Assembly: GCF_037975245.1 (NCBI RefSeq)
Contig: NC_092567.1
Location: forward strand, 1,711,714 to 1,775,713
Reading direction: 5' to 3'
Length of the DNA: 64,000 nt
Origin: Apostichopus japonicus
Taxonomy: Eukaryota > Echinodermata > Holothuroidea > Aspidochirotida > Stichopodidae
Of this stretch, positions 34,501 to 41,561 are shown piece after piece (the first letter of the stretch is position 1; each line of letters opens with the position of its first letter). A program made the translations under genes and the position numbers. Below the pieces are notes generated by a model. The model was not told where the DNA came from and ran no database searches. It saw only the letters and a list, made by a program, of their open reading frames with translations.

Positions 34501-34901
34501 GAATCGCGTGTTGAATCTCGCAGATGTGACCCGGGCTTAATGGAGAGTCACTTAAACCACGTATGTATTTGAAACGGAGAGGCACAAGTAGGTGATAGGG
34601 TTTATAAGCTGTTATGGTAATATCTTTAACTCTTGTTAGATGAATATGCACTGCTACTAATCCTTTAAGGATAAACATATAACAAGTCCCAATTCATCTG
34701 AATGCTAATTAGCTTTGGATTACAAGGCAAAGAAGGGTTGTTGCAACTGGTTACAAAGTTTCTGAGAGTCATTTGATCCTTGTAATGTGATTATATCTCT
34801 ATATATAGATGAAGACAACCAAGCGAGTCTACAATTTTGCAGCTGACACCAAGAGTGCATCAGAGGAGTGGATGAGCAAGATACAGGATTGCCTCTCGTA
34901 G
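4383..34901 (+). CDS. Sbf: Sbf (SBF1/SBF2, MTMR5/MTMR13) gene, 3' two thirds, 20 exons
   Basis: Twenty GT-AG exons join with compatible phases into about 969 codons ending at TAG 34,899-34,901. The order is: start of the myotubularin domain (FRISEVN, then [10 protein letters not shown] and [15 protein letters not shown]), a long variable loop with small exons, the strand [15 protein letters not shown], a dead P-loop, [34 protein letters not shown], a coiled coil, a C1 domain and a C-terminal PH domain. This order and these motifs match SBF1/SBF2. In the known family, N-terminal DENN acts as a Rab exchange factor (Rab21 or Rab28 depending on the member) and the inactive phosphatase pairs with active myotubularins such as MTMR2 to steer PI3P and PI(3,5)P2 turnover on endosomes. 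DENN and GRAM exons are not in the window and must lie upstream. The C1 domain is absent from the vertebrate SBF1 sequence as I remember it. The gene identity is very secure; individual splice choices need transcripts. Confidence 0.96.
4995..5191 (+). CDS. Sbf: Sbf exon: myotubularin domain, SYPP to GRGVMG
   Basis: The acceptor is CCGTTGCAG and the donor is a strong GTGAGT at 5,192. It encodes [35 protein letters not shown] and [20 protein letters not shown], the conserved strand-helix block that in active members contains NRIPVLSW. It ends in phase 1. Confidence 0.95.
5343..5407. mobile_element. Fragment of a hAT-like element end
   Basis: CAGTGGTTCTCAAAGTGG is a typical terminal sequence of hAT-type elements and is followed by a CCCCCCGGGGGG palindrome. 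No matching opposite end is seen. Flanking sequence on the two sides (a TTTCTCAT.TGTTTACAT.CTAG phrase at about 5,300 and 5,418) is similar, so a small duplication surrounds it. Confidence 0.5.
5751..6011 (+). CDS. Sbf: Sbf exon: LEQEKYFS segment and Ser-rich loop
   Basis: The acceptor is TTTTTCAG and the donor GTAAGT at 6,012. It contains [12 protein letters not shown], equal to the human SLEQEKYLQAVV block, followed by a Ser/Thr/Arg-rich loop that families vary freely. It ends in phase 1 (one base), so it can join to any of the small exons that follow or directly to the exon at 21,707. Confidence 0.93.
7274..7312 (+). CDS. Sbf: Sbf 39-nt microexon a (tandem duplicate)
   Basis: A 39-nt exon with phase 1 at both ends lies between TATTTAAAG and GTATTT. 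It encodes 13 residues, [13 protein letters not shown], when joined to the exon at 5,751. It is clearly related to the exon at 7,743 in coding sequence and in both intron edges. It is inferred from splice borders, phase and duplication; transcript evidence is not available here. Confidence 0.75.
7743..7781 (+). CDS. Sbf: Sbf 39-nt microexon b (tandem duplicate)
   Basis: This is the second 39-nt phase-1 exon, between TATTTGAAG and GTATTTTTT, encoding [13 protein letters not shown]. Same length, phase and flanks as the exon at 7,274 (TTGGTTGTTT just upstream in both). Both may be included in series, or one may exclude the other; either keeps frame. Confidence 0.75.
9980..10015 (+). CDS. Sbf: Sbf 36-nt microexon
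   Basis: The acceptor is GACTCACAG after a pyrimidine-rich tract (CTCCCTCGCCCCTCC), and the donor is GTATCC. Thirty-six bases with phase 1 on both sides encode [12 protein letters not shown]. It is in frame whether included or skipped. The good acceptor makes it credible. Confidence 0.7.
11792..11854 (+). CDS. Sbf: Sbf 63-nt cassette-like exon
   Basis: The exon runs from after TTTTGAAG to the donor GTACAA, with phase 1 on both sides. It encodes 21 residues beginning [16 protein letters not shown], a basic patch. Like the three smaller exons before it, it can be skipped without a frameshift. The acceptor tract (TTCTCATTCGTTTTGAAG) is moderate. Confidence 0.65.
12809..13045. repeat. Direct duplication of about 112 bp
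   Basis: Two adjacent copies share GTCACAGTAA.ATGTTT.ATTACCT.CAGTATTCATTAGTG and TTACTTGTATTGG.TTATTTTC, starting near 12,816 and 12,930. Confidence 0.85.
14037..14195. mobile_element. 159-bp inverted-repeat element (MITE)
   Basis: The left end CAGGCATGAGC and right end GCTCATCCCTG (reverse CAGGGATGAGC) are imperfect inverted repeats. CTACAA flanks both sides (14,031-14,036 and 14,196-14,201), a 6-bp direct repeat. The ends resemble hAT elements, though those usually give 8 bp. Confidence 0.6.
17205..17645. mobile_element. 441-bp non-autonomous DNA transposon with long imperfect ends
   Basis: AGGGTCATTCCATGCCAA at the left is repeated inverted at the right (TTGGCATGGAATGACCCT). The similarity continues inward: GACACCCACCATTTT at left against GATGGTGGGTGTC at right. 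I cannot define a clear target duplication, so no superfamily is assigned. Confidence 0.75.
19604..20470. repeat. Minisatellite, about 45-55 bp, roughly 17 copies
   Basis: Units carry AAAACACATAATTCTGTTCTAGG followed by TTGTGGGCTGTGTCGTAGCT, with variable spacers. They lie in the large Sbf intron. Minus-strand open frames here come from the repeat. Confidence 0.9.
21707..21978 (+). CDS. Sbf: Sbf exon: end of variable loop, strand [15 protein letters not shown]
   Basis: The acceptor is CTCCCCAG and the donor GTAAGT at 21,979. The early part, [14 protein letters not shown], aligns with the human KWGSVRTSGRSS segment, and the end, [12 protein letters not shown], aligns with ALYILGDKAQLK. It starts with two bases of a split codon and ends in phase 0. 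Confidence 0.94.
22252..24274. mobile_element. Decayed hAT element, 2.0 kb, in an Sbf intron
   Basis: The ends are inverted: CAGGCCTCGACAAAT at left and ATTTGCCGAGGCCTG at right. Near both ends a TGGCGAGTAGAATTTT-like phrase recurs, as in subterminal binding repeats of hAT elements. Inside, 23,051-23,190 encodes a stopped remnant of the hAT C-terminal dimerisation domain. The 8 bases on either side (AGATGCCG and TTAGATGG) share AGATG only out of register, so the target duplication is unclear. Confidence 0.75.
23051..23190 (+). pseudogene. Remnant of hAT transposase C-terminal domain
   Basis: One frame reads [12 protein letters not shown], then a stop, then [18 protein letters not shown] and [14 protein letters not shown]. 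The SASCERSFS-type motif followed by a Leu-rich helix is the hallmark of the hAT dimerisation region. The stop sits exactly where the family has Ser, so this copy is dead. Confidence 0.8.
24319..24495 (+). CDS. Sbf: Sbf exon: [11 protein letters not shown] block
   Basis: The acceptor is TTTCTCCTCAG and the donor GTGAGC. It encodes [18 protein letters not shown] and ESEWLSQ, equivalent to human [16 protein letters not shown] and DSEWLIQ. Phase 0 on both sides, 59 codons. Confidence 0.96.
25252..25356 (+). CDS. Sbf: Sbf exon: inactive phosphatase P-loop
   Basis: Thirty-five codons in phase 0. The loop reads [16 protein letters not shown] where active myotubularins have SVLVHCSDGWDRTAQ. The catalytic Cys and the Arg are both Phe, so the domain cannot act as a Cys phosphatase, as in SBF1/SBF2. 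The donor GTAGGAAG is copied many times in the minisatellite that begins at once after it. Confidence 0.96.
25357..26060. repeat. Minisatellite carrying copies of the exon end and donor site
   Basis: Units repeat GGATGGGTGGGACTTCACC, ACTCAG and then GTAGGAAGGTGATACT or GTGATACTTAGAGG. This is the last ~24 bases of the P-loop exon plus its 5' splice site. Donor-like GT copies occur at about 25,459, 25,556, 25,593, 25,678, 25,823, 25,927, 26,009 and 26,055, with variant units (GCTAAGGTAGG) at 25,633 and 25,778. Confidence 0.92.
26062..26245. repeat. About 31-bp repeat, AGTAATATTCCTGTTATA type
   Basis: The phrase TTAGTAATATTCCTGTTATA.ACTTGA recurs roughly six times with small changes, directly after the donor-copy minisatellite. 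Confidence 0.8.
26323..26508 (+). CDS. Sbf: Sbf exon: myotubularin core after P-loop
   Basis: Sixty-two codons in phase 0. It encodes [34 protein letters not shown] and [12 protein letters not shown], near identical in pattern to the human SBF1 VSLVQLLSDPFYRTLEGF and [10 protein letters not shown]. This is the most conserved exon in the window. Confidence 0.97.
27323..27449 (+). CDS. Sbf: Sbf exon: [12 protein letters not shown] block
   Basis: The acceptor is CTTATGACAG and the donor GTGAGT. It encodes [16 protein letters not shown] and [16 protein letters not shown], matching FPMEFEFSQFYLKF and RFRTFLLDSDYER in human SBF1. It ends with one base (phase 1). Confidence 0.96.
27766..27905. repeat. 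G-rich minisatellite of about 36 bp
   Basis: Units of GTGGGAGAGGGGACTGCTGTACAT.AGGG type, about four copies, in the Sbf intron before 28,052. The open frames on both strands here are repeat by-products. Confidence 0.85.
28052..28212 (+). CDS. Sbf: Sbf exon: [15 protein letters not shown]
   Basis: The acceptor is TTATTTTGCAG and the donor GTAAGT. It opens by completing the AGT Ser codon, then [11 protein letters not shown], and [13 protein letters not shown], which aligns with human VPCRSVWEYVDRL. It ends [11 protein letters not shown] in phase 0. Confidence 0.95.
28449..28532 (+). mobile_element. 3' tail of the SINE family seen at 48,517
   Basis: ATGAGCCAATGA, GAGGCTTCTTCGC, GTTCCTGCTTGC and GGAGG.TCTAAAATACATAC match the 3' half of the SINE at 48,517-48,769, including the (TACA)n tail. 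It is 5' truncated here, with a 9-base insertion after CCAATGA. Confidence 0.75.
29041..29259 (+). CDS. Sbf: Sbf exon: end of pseudophosphatase domain
   Basis: Seventy-three codons in phase 0. [20 protein letters not shown] aligns with human [20 protein letters not shown], the last motif of the myotubularin domain. It continues through an acidic linker to [10 protein letters not shown]. Its donor GTTAGT is the first base of a 47-bp tandem array. Confidence 0.96.
29260..30650. repeat. 47-bp minisatellite starting at the donor site
   Basis: The unit starts GTTAGTGTAACACATCCATG, passes through GTGAAGCACAAGACCACC and ends ATATGTGTG; there are about 29 units, the last ones decayed. The first base of the array is the first base of the intron. 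Shorter variants with GTTAGGGAAGGAGAAGCCC recur at regular distances, a higher-order pattern. All the similar small minus-strand frames here are by-products. Confidence 0.95.
30879..31055 (+). CDS. Sbf: Sbf exon: coiled coil
   Basis: Fifty-nine codons in phase 0, acceptor CCATATTTTAG. The sequence [20 protein letters not shown] and the following [14 protein letters not shown] are rich in Leu, Lys and Glu with heptad-like spacing. SBF/MTMR proteins use a coiled coil at this place to dimerise. Confidence 0.93.
31579..31714 (+). CDS. Sbf: Sbf exon: C1 domain, first half
   Basis: It encodes [20 protein letters not shown] followed by [16 protein letters not shown], 12 residues, then CxxC is the opening of a C1 (phorbol ester/diacylglycerol-type) zinc domain. 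It ends with one base; the partner exon at 32,505 supplies the rest. SBF proteins of invertebrates are known to carry such a domain (from memory). Confidence 0.93.
31738..32320. repeat. About 83-bp tandem repeat, seven copies
   Basis: AGCTATGTAATA recurs at 31,811, 31,893, 31,975, 32,059, 32,144 and 32,228 with GTGTAATATATGGGTGTAAG between. It lies in the intron that splits the C1 domain, beginning shortly after the donor, and does not copy exon sequence. Confidence 0.9.
32505..32678 (+). CDS. Sbf: Sbf exon: C1 domain, second half, and acidic linker
   Basis: It encodes [20 protein letters not shown] followed by KQC, giving CxxC, C-x4-H, H-x2-C and C-x7-C, the complete second half of a C1 domain. 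A Glu-rich linker ([14 protein letters not shown]) follows toward the PH domain. The donor is GTCTGT and the exon ends in phase 1. Confidence 0.93.
33005..33615. repeat. 71-bp array with eight copies of the acceptor and exon start
   Basis: The acceptor and following exon-like start recur with exactly 71-base spacing at 33,048, 33,119, 33,190, 33,261, 33,332, 33,403, 33,474 and 33,545; the real exon start at 33,616 is the ninth member. Each copy has TTATTTTCAG (the last TTATTTTTAG), then an 18-nt ACTATGAAGAGTTCCGTG-type block, then GTTAAG or GTTGCG. Confidence 0.96.
33616..33740 (+). CDS. Sbf: Sbf exon: first part of PH domain
   Basis: It encodes [20 protein letters not shown] followed by [37 protein letters not shown] is the signature of the first strands of PH domains and matches human [20 protein letters not shown]. 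The acceptor is TTATTAGCAG, weaker than the repeat copies upstream, and the donor is GTGAGA. Confidence 0.96.
34039..34161 (+). CDS. Sbf: Sbf exon: middle of PH domain
   Basis: Forty-one codons in phase 0 from [20 protein letters not shown] to KEMGAFD. It matches human [20 protein letters not shown]. The acceptor is TTTTTTTAG and the donor GTAAGT. Confidence 0.96.
34295..34537. mobile_element. 243-bp PIF/Harbinger-type MITE in a PH intron
   Basis: The ends AGCCCGGGTCACATCTGCG (left) and CGCAGATGTGACCCGGGCT (right, with small changes further in) form inverted repeats of about 40 bp, continuing with GATTCAACACGCGATTCAAC. TAA stands on both sides (34,292-34,294 and 34,538-34,540). A 3-bp TWA target duplication with G/C-rich ends fits PIF/Harbinger. 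Confidence 0.85.
34809..34901 (+). CDS. Sbf: Sbf last coding exon: end of PH domain and stop
   Basis: It encodes [20 protein letters not shown] followed by [10 protein letters not shown] and TAG. It aligns with human [30 protein letters not shown]; the human protein ends two residues later. The Trp of the last PH helix is present. The acceptor is TATATATAG, weak in pyrimidines but required by phase and homology. Confidence 0.96.
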   Translation: MKTTKRVYNFAADTKSASEEWMSKIQDCLS

Positions 34902-35025
34902 TAACTGGTGGATGAAACACCAATACATCTCAGGGATTGACTGATGATGAGAGAATCGTTAACAGAAGGGATAGTTAAGCTGCAGTAAACATGGCTGGCA
35001 ACGTGTACTCAATGTCCCATGGACC

Positions 35026-35560
35026 AGAAACTGATAGGACACCCATATCAATCATTGGCTATCCCTCTATTCAACTAAGGGGACAACCATATGGACTATA
35101 ATACCAGTGATTGACTGATAGGACACCCATATCAACCACTGGCTATCCCTCTATTCAACTAAGGGCACAACCATATGGACTATAATACAAGTGATTGGCT
35201 GATAGGACACCCATATCAACCATTGGCTATCCCTCTATTCAACCAAGGGCACAATCATATGGACTTTAATACCAGTGATTGGCTGATTGGACACCATATT
35301 TATCATTGGCTATCCCTCTATTCAACCAAGGGCACAACCATATGGACTATAATACCAGTGATTGGCTGATTGGACACCCATATGAATCATTGGCTATCCC
35401 TCTATCCAACTAAGGGCACAACCATATGGACTATAATACCAGTGATTGGCTGATTGGACACCCATATGAATCATTGGCTATCCCTCTATCCAACTAAGGG
35501 CACAACCATATAGACTATAATACTAGTGATTGGCTCCAGGATACACAACTATTCAACAGT
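35026..35560. repeat. 84-bp tandem array in the 3' UTR, six copies
   Basis: GGCTATCCCTCTAT recurs at 35,057, 35,141, 35,225, 35,308, 35,392 and 35,476, with CAACCATATGGACTATAATA and CCAGTGATTGGCTGAT between. It begins about 125 bases after the stop codon. Confidence 0.93.
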
Positions 35561-35734
35561 AGGAACAGCCATACCAGTCATTGGGAGATAAAAGTACTCC
35601 TGTTAGTCCTGTAGAGGTAGAGATAATGATATCACTCTAGGGGGCTGGACGACATCTATATCAGTCATTGAGAACCACACCTATCTTGGGCAAAGAGAGT
35701 TTACCTGTGAGATTGAGAAGGATGACCTGAAGGT

Positions 35735-35990
35735 GTAGCTCTGATGGTAAAGCCCTGATTACCTCATGGTGTAGCCCTTGATGGTGATGACCTCATGGTG
35801 TAGCCCGATGACCTCATTGTGTAGAGCTGATGGTGAAGCCCTGATGACCTCATGGTGCAGCCCTGATGACCTGATAGTGTAGCCCTGATGACCTTATGGT
35901 GTAGCTCTGATGGTGTAGACATGATGGTGTAGCCCTGATGACCTGATGGTGTATTCCTGATGACCTTATGGTGTTGCCCTGATGGTCTTT
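35735..35990. repeat. Irregular short repeat, GATGACCTCATGGTGTAGCCCT type
   Basis: About ten copies of GATGACCT.ATGGTGTAG-like units of 20-40 bases follow the 84-bp array in the same UTR. Confidence 0.85.
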
Positions 35991-38560
35991 TTGGCAGACA
36001 GACATGTAGGGTTCAGTAGGAGACATTAAAACCATTAGGCCTATTGTAGAAGCTATGATTGATAATTATTGTGATCAACAAGTATGGGCTTTCAAATCAA
36101 TGTAAAACATTGTAGTCATTATTATAGATTAGATAGTATTGTTAAGTTTGTTAGCATGCTCTTGTACCAGTAAGTGACTTTGATATATTTTATGGGTCAT
36201 GTAACCATGACAATGATGCTTACTAGATTTTCTTATTGTAAAGTGTTCTCCAAACTTCTCCTAGGTAATTTATTGGTTTTTATTGATTCTTCTCTAAGCT
36301 ATGACTCTTTGTATGAAGTGTGATACTGTTAGTAGTGATATTAAAGGTGATGTGTGTTTGTATCCTAGTTTGTAAAGGAAATAATACATCACCAAAACTA
36401 TTAGGCACTAATTTTAAATGCTAAAATGGAATATGCTCCATCTTGAAATAAGAAGTGATTTCTAGAGATCTGTTTCCTGTTTGCTGCTTTTATCCATCTG
36501 GCAAAATCAGAGATGGCTATTTCTAGAAGGAAAGATTTATAAAATTATCAAAACCTTGATATTGATAGTTATTCAGAGATAAAGACTCAAGAAGTTATGA
36601 AATGTTGTAAGAGTGCAGAAAGGCTTGTTGTTGACAGGTCATAAATGTATGACAGACGTACAAGATATTGAAACCATGAGGCAGTGCTGGTAATTCATTT
36701 CCTTATAGCATACAAAGATGAATGCTAAATGTGTGATAGCCATTGACGATGAGGCTACACAAGATAAATATTTGATGTATGTATGCTGGAGGCATGGAGT
36801 TGACATACAGCATTCCCAGCAATATTTCACATCTCCTTAAAAGTGTATACAGTGCAGCTACTCAGAATTTCAAGTCGAAACACTTCCCATTTTGCCGTAC
36901 AGTACCAAGCAGTATACTGTAGTGTCATCTTACAAGACTAATATATTGCTAATTCTTGCTTGTTAGTCATGTTGGAAAATGGTTGACTTCGTGTGATGTG
37001 ATCCTGTAATGCTAGATGTGTTGTATGCTTTCCTACCTTGAACCATGTATTGGACAGTCCATTCCAGCTATAATCTGCACAATGTCATGTAATAGGAATA
37101 GAGTAGCAGAAAACAGAGACTACTCACTAGTAACCCAATGCCATGTAGTAAACCTGTACAGCATTACAAATCTGAAAATCAAAATTGTTCTGTTTATAGA
37201 AATAAGGACAAATGTTGGTATTTAAAGTGCAAAATTGTTTGTTGTTTTGAATCATTTAGAGGGAAATATTAGTTGGATGTGATTTATAATTAAAAGATAT
37301 GCTTCACTTGCCTGTTGTATAGAATAAAGAGGTTTAAGACATGATATATATTTACAGGGTACCTATATTATCCACTAATAACTAATCACCATTGTGGAAT
37401 CAATTTCTTAAACTATCAATATATTTTAGTACTTGGCTGAAAATATGTACTTTTAGCTTGACCCATCAAGCTCTAGTTTTAGCTTGACCATCAACTCTAG
37501 CTTTAGCTTGACCATCAAGCTCTAGATTTTAGAAATTTGCCTAAAATGTTTCTTCTTTTTTTCTTTTATGATTGTTGGTTGCCCTCACAGACTACTGAAT
37601 AATATGCAAACTGGTAACAGCAGCAGATCCAGGATAACTAATAAGATCACAAATTGCAGAAACCTAGCATATGTGTTCTGTAAGTGGACAAGGGGGGGGG
37701 GGGGGGGGGGGGGTAGGGATGAAAGGATGAAGAAACCGAGTCACTATTGTTAACATGATTAGATGTACAGCTGCTACTAGCATAGACCTGTTTATTTCTT
37801 AAGCTAGGTATTGCTTATGTATAGTTTATATTTCTAGGGTTAAATAAAGTACTTCATGCAATCAAGTATTTTCTGTATTACAAGTTCCCCTAATAATGTG
37901 GTTGACACAGTAATATTTAATATATATTTTCAAGCACCAATCTTCATAAGTCTTGGATTCAATCTGCATATTGTTACTGTTTGTATTCTGTTGTCAGAAT
38001 ACAAACAATGAAGTCACTCCATGTGAGGTAGTAGTTACAAAATGCTGGTCAAATTACTTAAGATTGTGTTTTTAAGCTTTACCTAGGTCAATAGGAATTA
38101 AAGCTATCCATATGCTTGACCTCCTGCAATAACTTTTGGAACAAAATGTTGCTTGCAACCTTGCACATACTGCTCAACGTGAGTACTTTCTTAACTGAGT
38201 GGTGAAATTAACATGCAAAACATATAATTAGTTATGCAATCAATATTTTGTGCTATCTAACACAGCAGAATTTGCATATGTGTAAATATAAGTATTAGTC
38301 AAATTTAAATTGGGATTTTTTTTTTTTTTTTTCATTTGTGGGTGTTAGACCATTTGAGAAAGTGTAATACTTGCTAAAGATTAGATTTCAGTCAAGTTGA
38401 AACAGGTGATTTGAAGTGGAGATAAGTAAGTTTTGATAACAGCTGATTTATTTGGGTATGTAGACAGGTTATATTATAGAGTGTATAACCAATGTAAAGC
38501 TATGAGTCTTGTAATGTGGTATTAATAAAGATTGACTTGTTTTTGGCTTTCTATGATCCT

Positions 38561-40419
38561 AAGTTAGTGTATTTTTCTTTATTTGTATCTCAAGCAGTCT
38601 TGTAAAGCAATAATAAGGGTAATTCTAGATTTGGCCATGATGAGCAGATTCAAATCTGCCTGTACTATTTAGTAAAACTTTTGATAAAACAAAGAGGATT
38701 GATGCTTGGAGTCGCAGCAGATGTAGATTTGGAAAGCAAAGCTAGTTTTATTAAGTTAGTAAAGTGGTGGAAAATTAACATTTAGAAGGTGTGATTTTAC
38801 AATTTCTGTAGAAGATCAAGTTTGGTTGCTGCCTTAGCTTTAAGCCGACCTATAATGTTAAGTTTGGTGGTTGGTTCAGATTTTTGCGAGATGGGTGGAT
38901 AATTTAATTCATCCTTTTGTGCCTAACATTGTAGTTTACAACAGATTGGTAATATTAAAACAAATGTTGGCTCCATGTAACATGTTTTTCTGACCCTCCC
39001 TACACCATATTATCTGAATTTCATTGTAGATTCCAGTTTGTGATTTATCTTAGCATGCTATTGGGAAACAGTAAACCATACAGTAATATGATGTAAACAA
39101 TGCTTGTTGGGTGGACCTTACTCTGTAAATAATTGGATAAATGCTGTTACGTTTACTAGTCAGTATAAAGTATACTCTTGTTATTTTATTGTTGATGTAG
39201 CTCTTGGAGAAGTCTGTAAATATTATGAATAACTCCAAACCCAATGGGAAGATTATGCATGGAGATGTATAGCTGTACATAGATATGTGTGTAATAATTA
39301 CCTGCTACCAACAAACTCTTGGAGAATCAATAATTTCTGGAAAAAATTAAAAGGTGCTACAACTATTTGATTTAGCAAACAGAAAACACGGTCAAGGCTT
39401 GGGGTTTCTGGTTTCTGGTAAGACATTTTGTCCCGTGTCATATTTCTTAGAAAGGAAGTAGGCAGCACCATACTTCAAATATTACTTTGTATCTGAAATT
39501 TGTTGTTGTTCACTGAGAGACTTCTCATTTTGGACATTTTCCCTAGACTTTGATTAAAAAAAAGCTATTTATTAAACTGTGTCTGAAGGAAACATTTATG
39601 AGGTCACAAACAGGGAAGGTCAGGGAAGCTAATTTGAGCTTTCATATAATGTTGTTTTTTCTATGAATTGATTATAAGTGCTTTCGTTAGATTTGATTGT
39701 TGGTGAGGGCTTGTATATTAGTTCCTTTGGGTGGGTTGTTGGTGCACGCCTGGTTGTTGCTGTTTGGTAAACACCCCAGCAGCTGCAGTGGTTTACTAAA
39801 CTGCTGTCATGAAGTTCATTAATATCTCAAATGTTGAAGTTGGTATTGAAATTAATTAAGAATACAACAAGTGTCACATTTGCAACTCACAGCCCCACAT
39901 AAGTCATTCAGTATATTTTGAAGGGATTGCAAAGTACATAAGAGATATGCCAAAGTGAGCTTTTGAATCTAGAAACGTTGCATTCGTAATAAATTGAAAA
40001 CCACATGGTATAATTGCTAATGGAAAGACTAAGCTATGGAGTCAATTTATTGTCAGCTTCACAGATTAACTAACATTTTTATACCAGATTTTTTTCTTCC
40101 CTATTTAAAATTCCACCTAATGTGTAAGAATAGTATTTCTTTCATGAATATTCATATTCTAACTGAGTACTTTTTATAAGTCTAGAAATGCTAATGTTAA
40201 GCCTTTTTTTCAGTCATGTGCAATGCTTGCTCTTTTCTATAATGTCTTGCTCAATTGTTTTTGTTTTTCGCGTACATCAATTTTTCATTGTTGTCAATAA
40301 AATTTATCTAACCATGTATACAAATATCAGGATGTGTTATTATTCAAAATAAAAGGAAGTATGACATTTCAATCACTATCATTCTACATTCTCTATAATC
40401 ATCATGTTTGAAGAAATGG
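38561..40419. other. AT-rich stretch without a recognisable gene
   Basis: No open frame, RNA gene or repeat stands out. An AATAAA at 40,296 followed by a GTGTTATTATTC stretch could be a distal poly(A) signal for Sbf. Confidence 0.5.
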
Positions 40420-40464
40420 ATCGCTTTTCGGCCTTTTGGCTATGATCATGTGTAGTATATGTTC
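40420..40464 (+). pseudogene. U2 snRNA 5' fragment (45 nt)
   Basis: ATCGCTTTTCGGCCTTTTGG followed by CTATGATCATGTGTAGTATATGTTC matches the first 45 nt of metazoan U2 snRNA at 41 of 45 positions (consensus from memory). It keeps the branch-point pairing GTAGTA. It stops abruptly: the Sm site and 3' half are missing. After removing the hAT insertion it runs straight into the nuclease-like pseudogene. Confidence 0.88.
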
Positions 40465-40468
40465 CCCT

Positions 40469-41553
40469 CAGGCGCGGCGGAACGGACAAATTATTGGGGG
40501 GGGGGCTAATGTGTGGAGACTATCTAAGCGGAGCGCCACCATCGGTTGGCGCGGAGCGTACAAGAAAACTTTGGGTTTTTTCAAACCCCCAGATGGCAGG
40601 AAACGGCACTTACCGAGTGTTTTATGCTGCGAATACCTAGCCCTAAAGTATAGGTCTCAAGCCTGCAATTTCTCAGATTGCACGTAAAAGTCTGTAAAAA
40701 CGTAATTTGTATATCCGATGGTGTTTTAAGAGAGTAGCTATTACTCGTAGTGTACTCGCGAAGACGTTTTTGAGTGTAGTAAGGGCAGTGGCGGAGCTAG
40801 GGGTATTGGTCTGGGGGGGCAAGAATGGTCTGTAGGGGCGCTTTCAACACTATCTAAGCGGAGCGCCACCACAGTTTGGCGCGGAGTGTACAGAAAATTT
40901 TTGAGTAAAGACACTCCCTAGATTGCAGGAAATGACCCTTTCCGGGCCTTGCTAATTTGCAGATAAACGGAGAATAAATAGGTGTCGTCGCCATTTTGTC
41001 GAAAAATTACACCAACAGAATATGACAAATGTCAATAGGTGTATGATAGCGCAATAAAATAGTCAATAATCGCGAATAAGTAAAAGTATTTAAAAGCTGA
41101 AAAAGGGCACCAGAAGTCCATTTGAGTCCGTCGGGGGGGGGGGGGCATCCGCCCCTGACTGTATATATGGACGCTCCGCCACTTAGTAAGGGGATGTTGG
41201 AAAACTGGCTGAAATGAGGCAAGTCATTGGCCTAAGACGAAGTTGTGTTACGCTTACCGATACTCACACTCACTGCTTCCACTTTTCACGGGGCGTGGAG
41301 ACGCGGTTGGGGTGACAATGTGGTCTATAGCAGGGGACGGGCCAAGGGTCCCCCAGCAATTACTAAAATTATTACACCTATATAGTATACTTGTGCATCG
41401 GACAGATCGACAAGTATGCATTGCAAAATGGGCAGATGCACGTTTCGGAGCCTTGGTAAATATTGGGGGGGCTTATCATGCATTTGCCCCCTCAACTTTT
41501 TCATTGGGGGGCTGAGCCCCCCCCCCCCAAGCCCCCCGGTTCCGCCGCCACTA
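40469..41553. mobile_element. hAT-like element, outer (1,085 bp)
   Basis: The flanking GTTCCCCT at 40,461-40,468 and 41,554-41,561 is a perfect 8-bp target duplication. The ends are CAGGCGCGGCGGAAC and, inverted, TAGTGGCGGCGGAAC. There is no transposase, so it is non-autonomous. A second element sits inside it. Confidence 0.88.
40786..41184. mobile_element. hAT-like element, inner (399 bp), nested
   Basis: AGTAAGGG flanks it on both sides (40,778-40,785 and 41,185-41,192). The ends are CAGTGGCGGAGC and, inverted, AAGTGGCGGAGC. It has a poly-G run of 14 and no coding capacity. It inserted into the outer element. Confidence 0.88.
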
Positions 41554-41561
41554 GTTCCCCT

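Larger units (their letters stand above)
34902..38560 (+). other. Sbf 3' untranslated region (extent uncertain)
   Basis: No further coding sequence follows the stop. AATAAA signals lie at 37,323, 37,843, 38,524 and, further out, 40,296. The one at 38,524 is followed by a T/G-rich stretch (GACTTGTTTTTGGC) and is the best single candidate by context. The UTR includes two tandem arrays. Confidence 0.5.

Noticed and set aside
37692-37713. Poly-G run of more than 20
   Set aside because: Simple low-complexity tract; length may also be unreliable in assembly.
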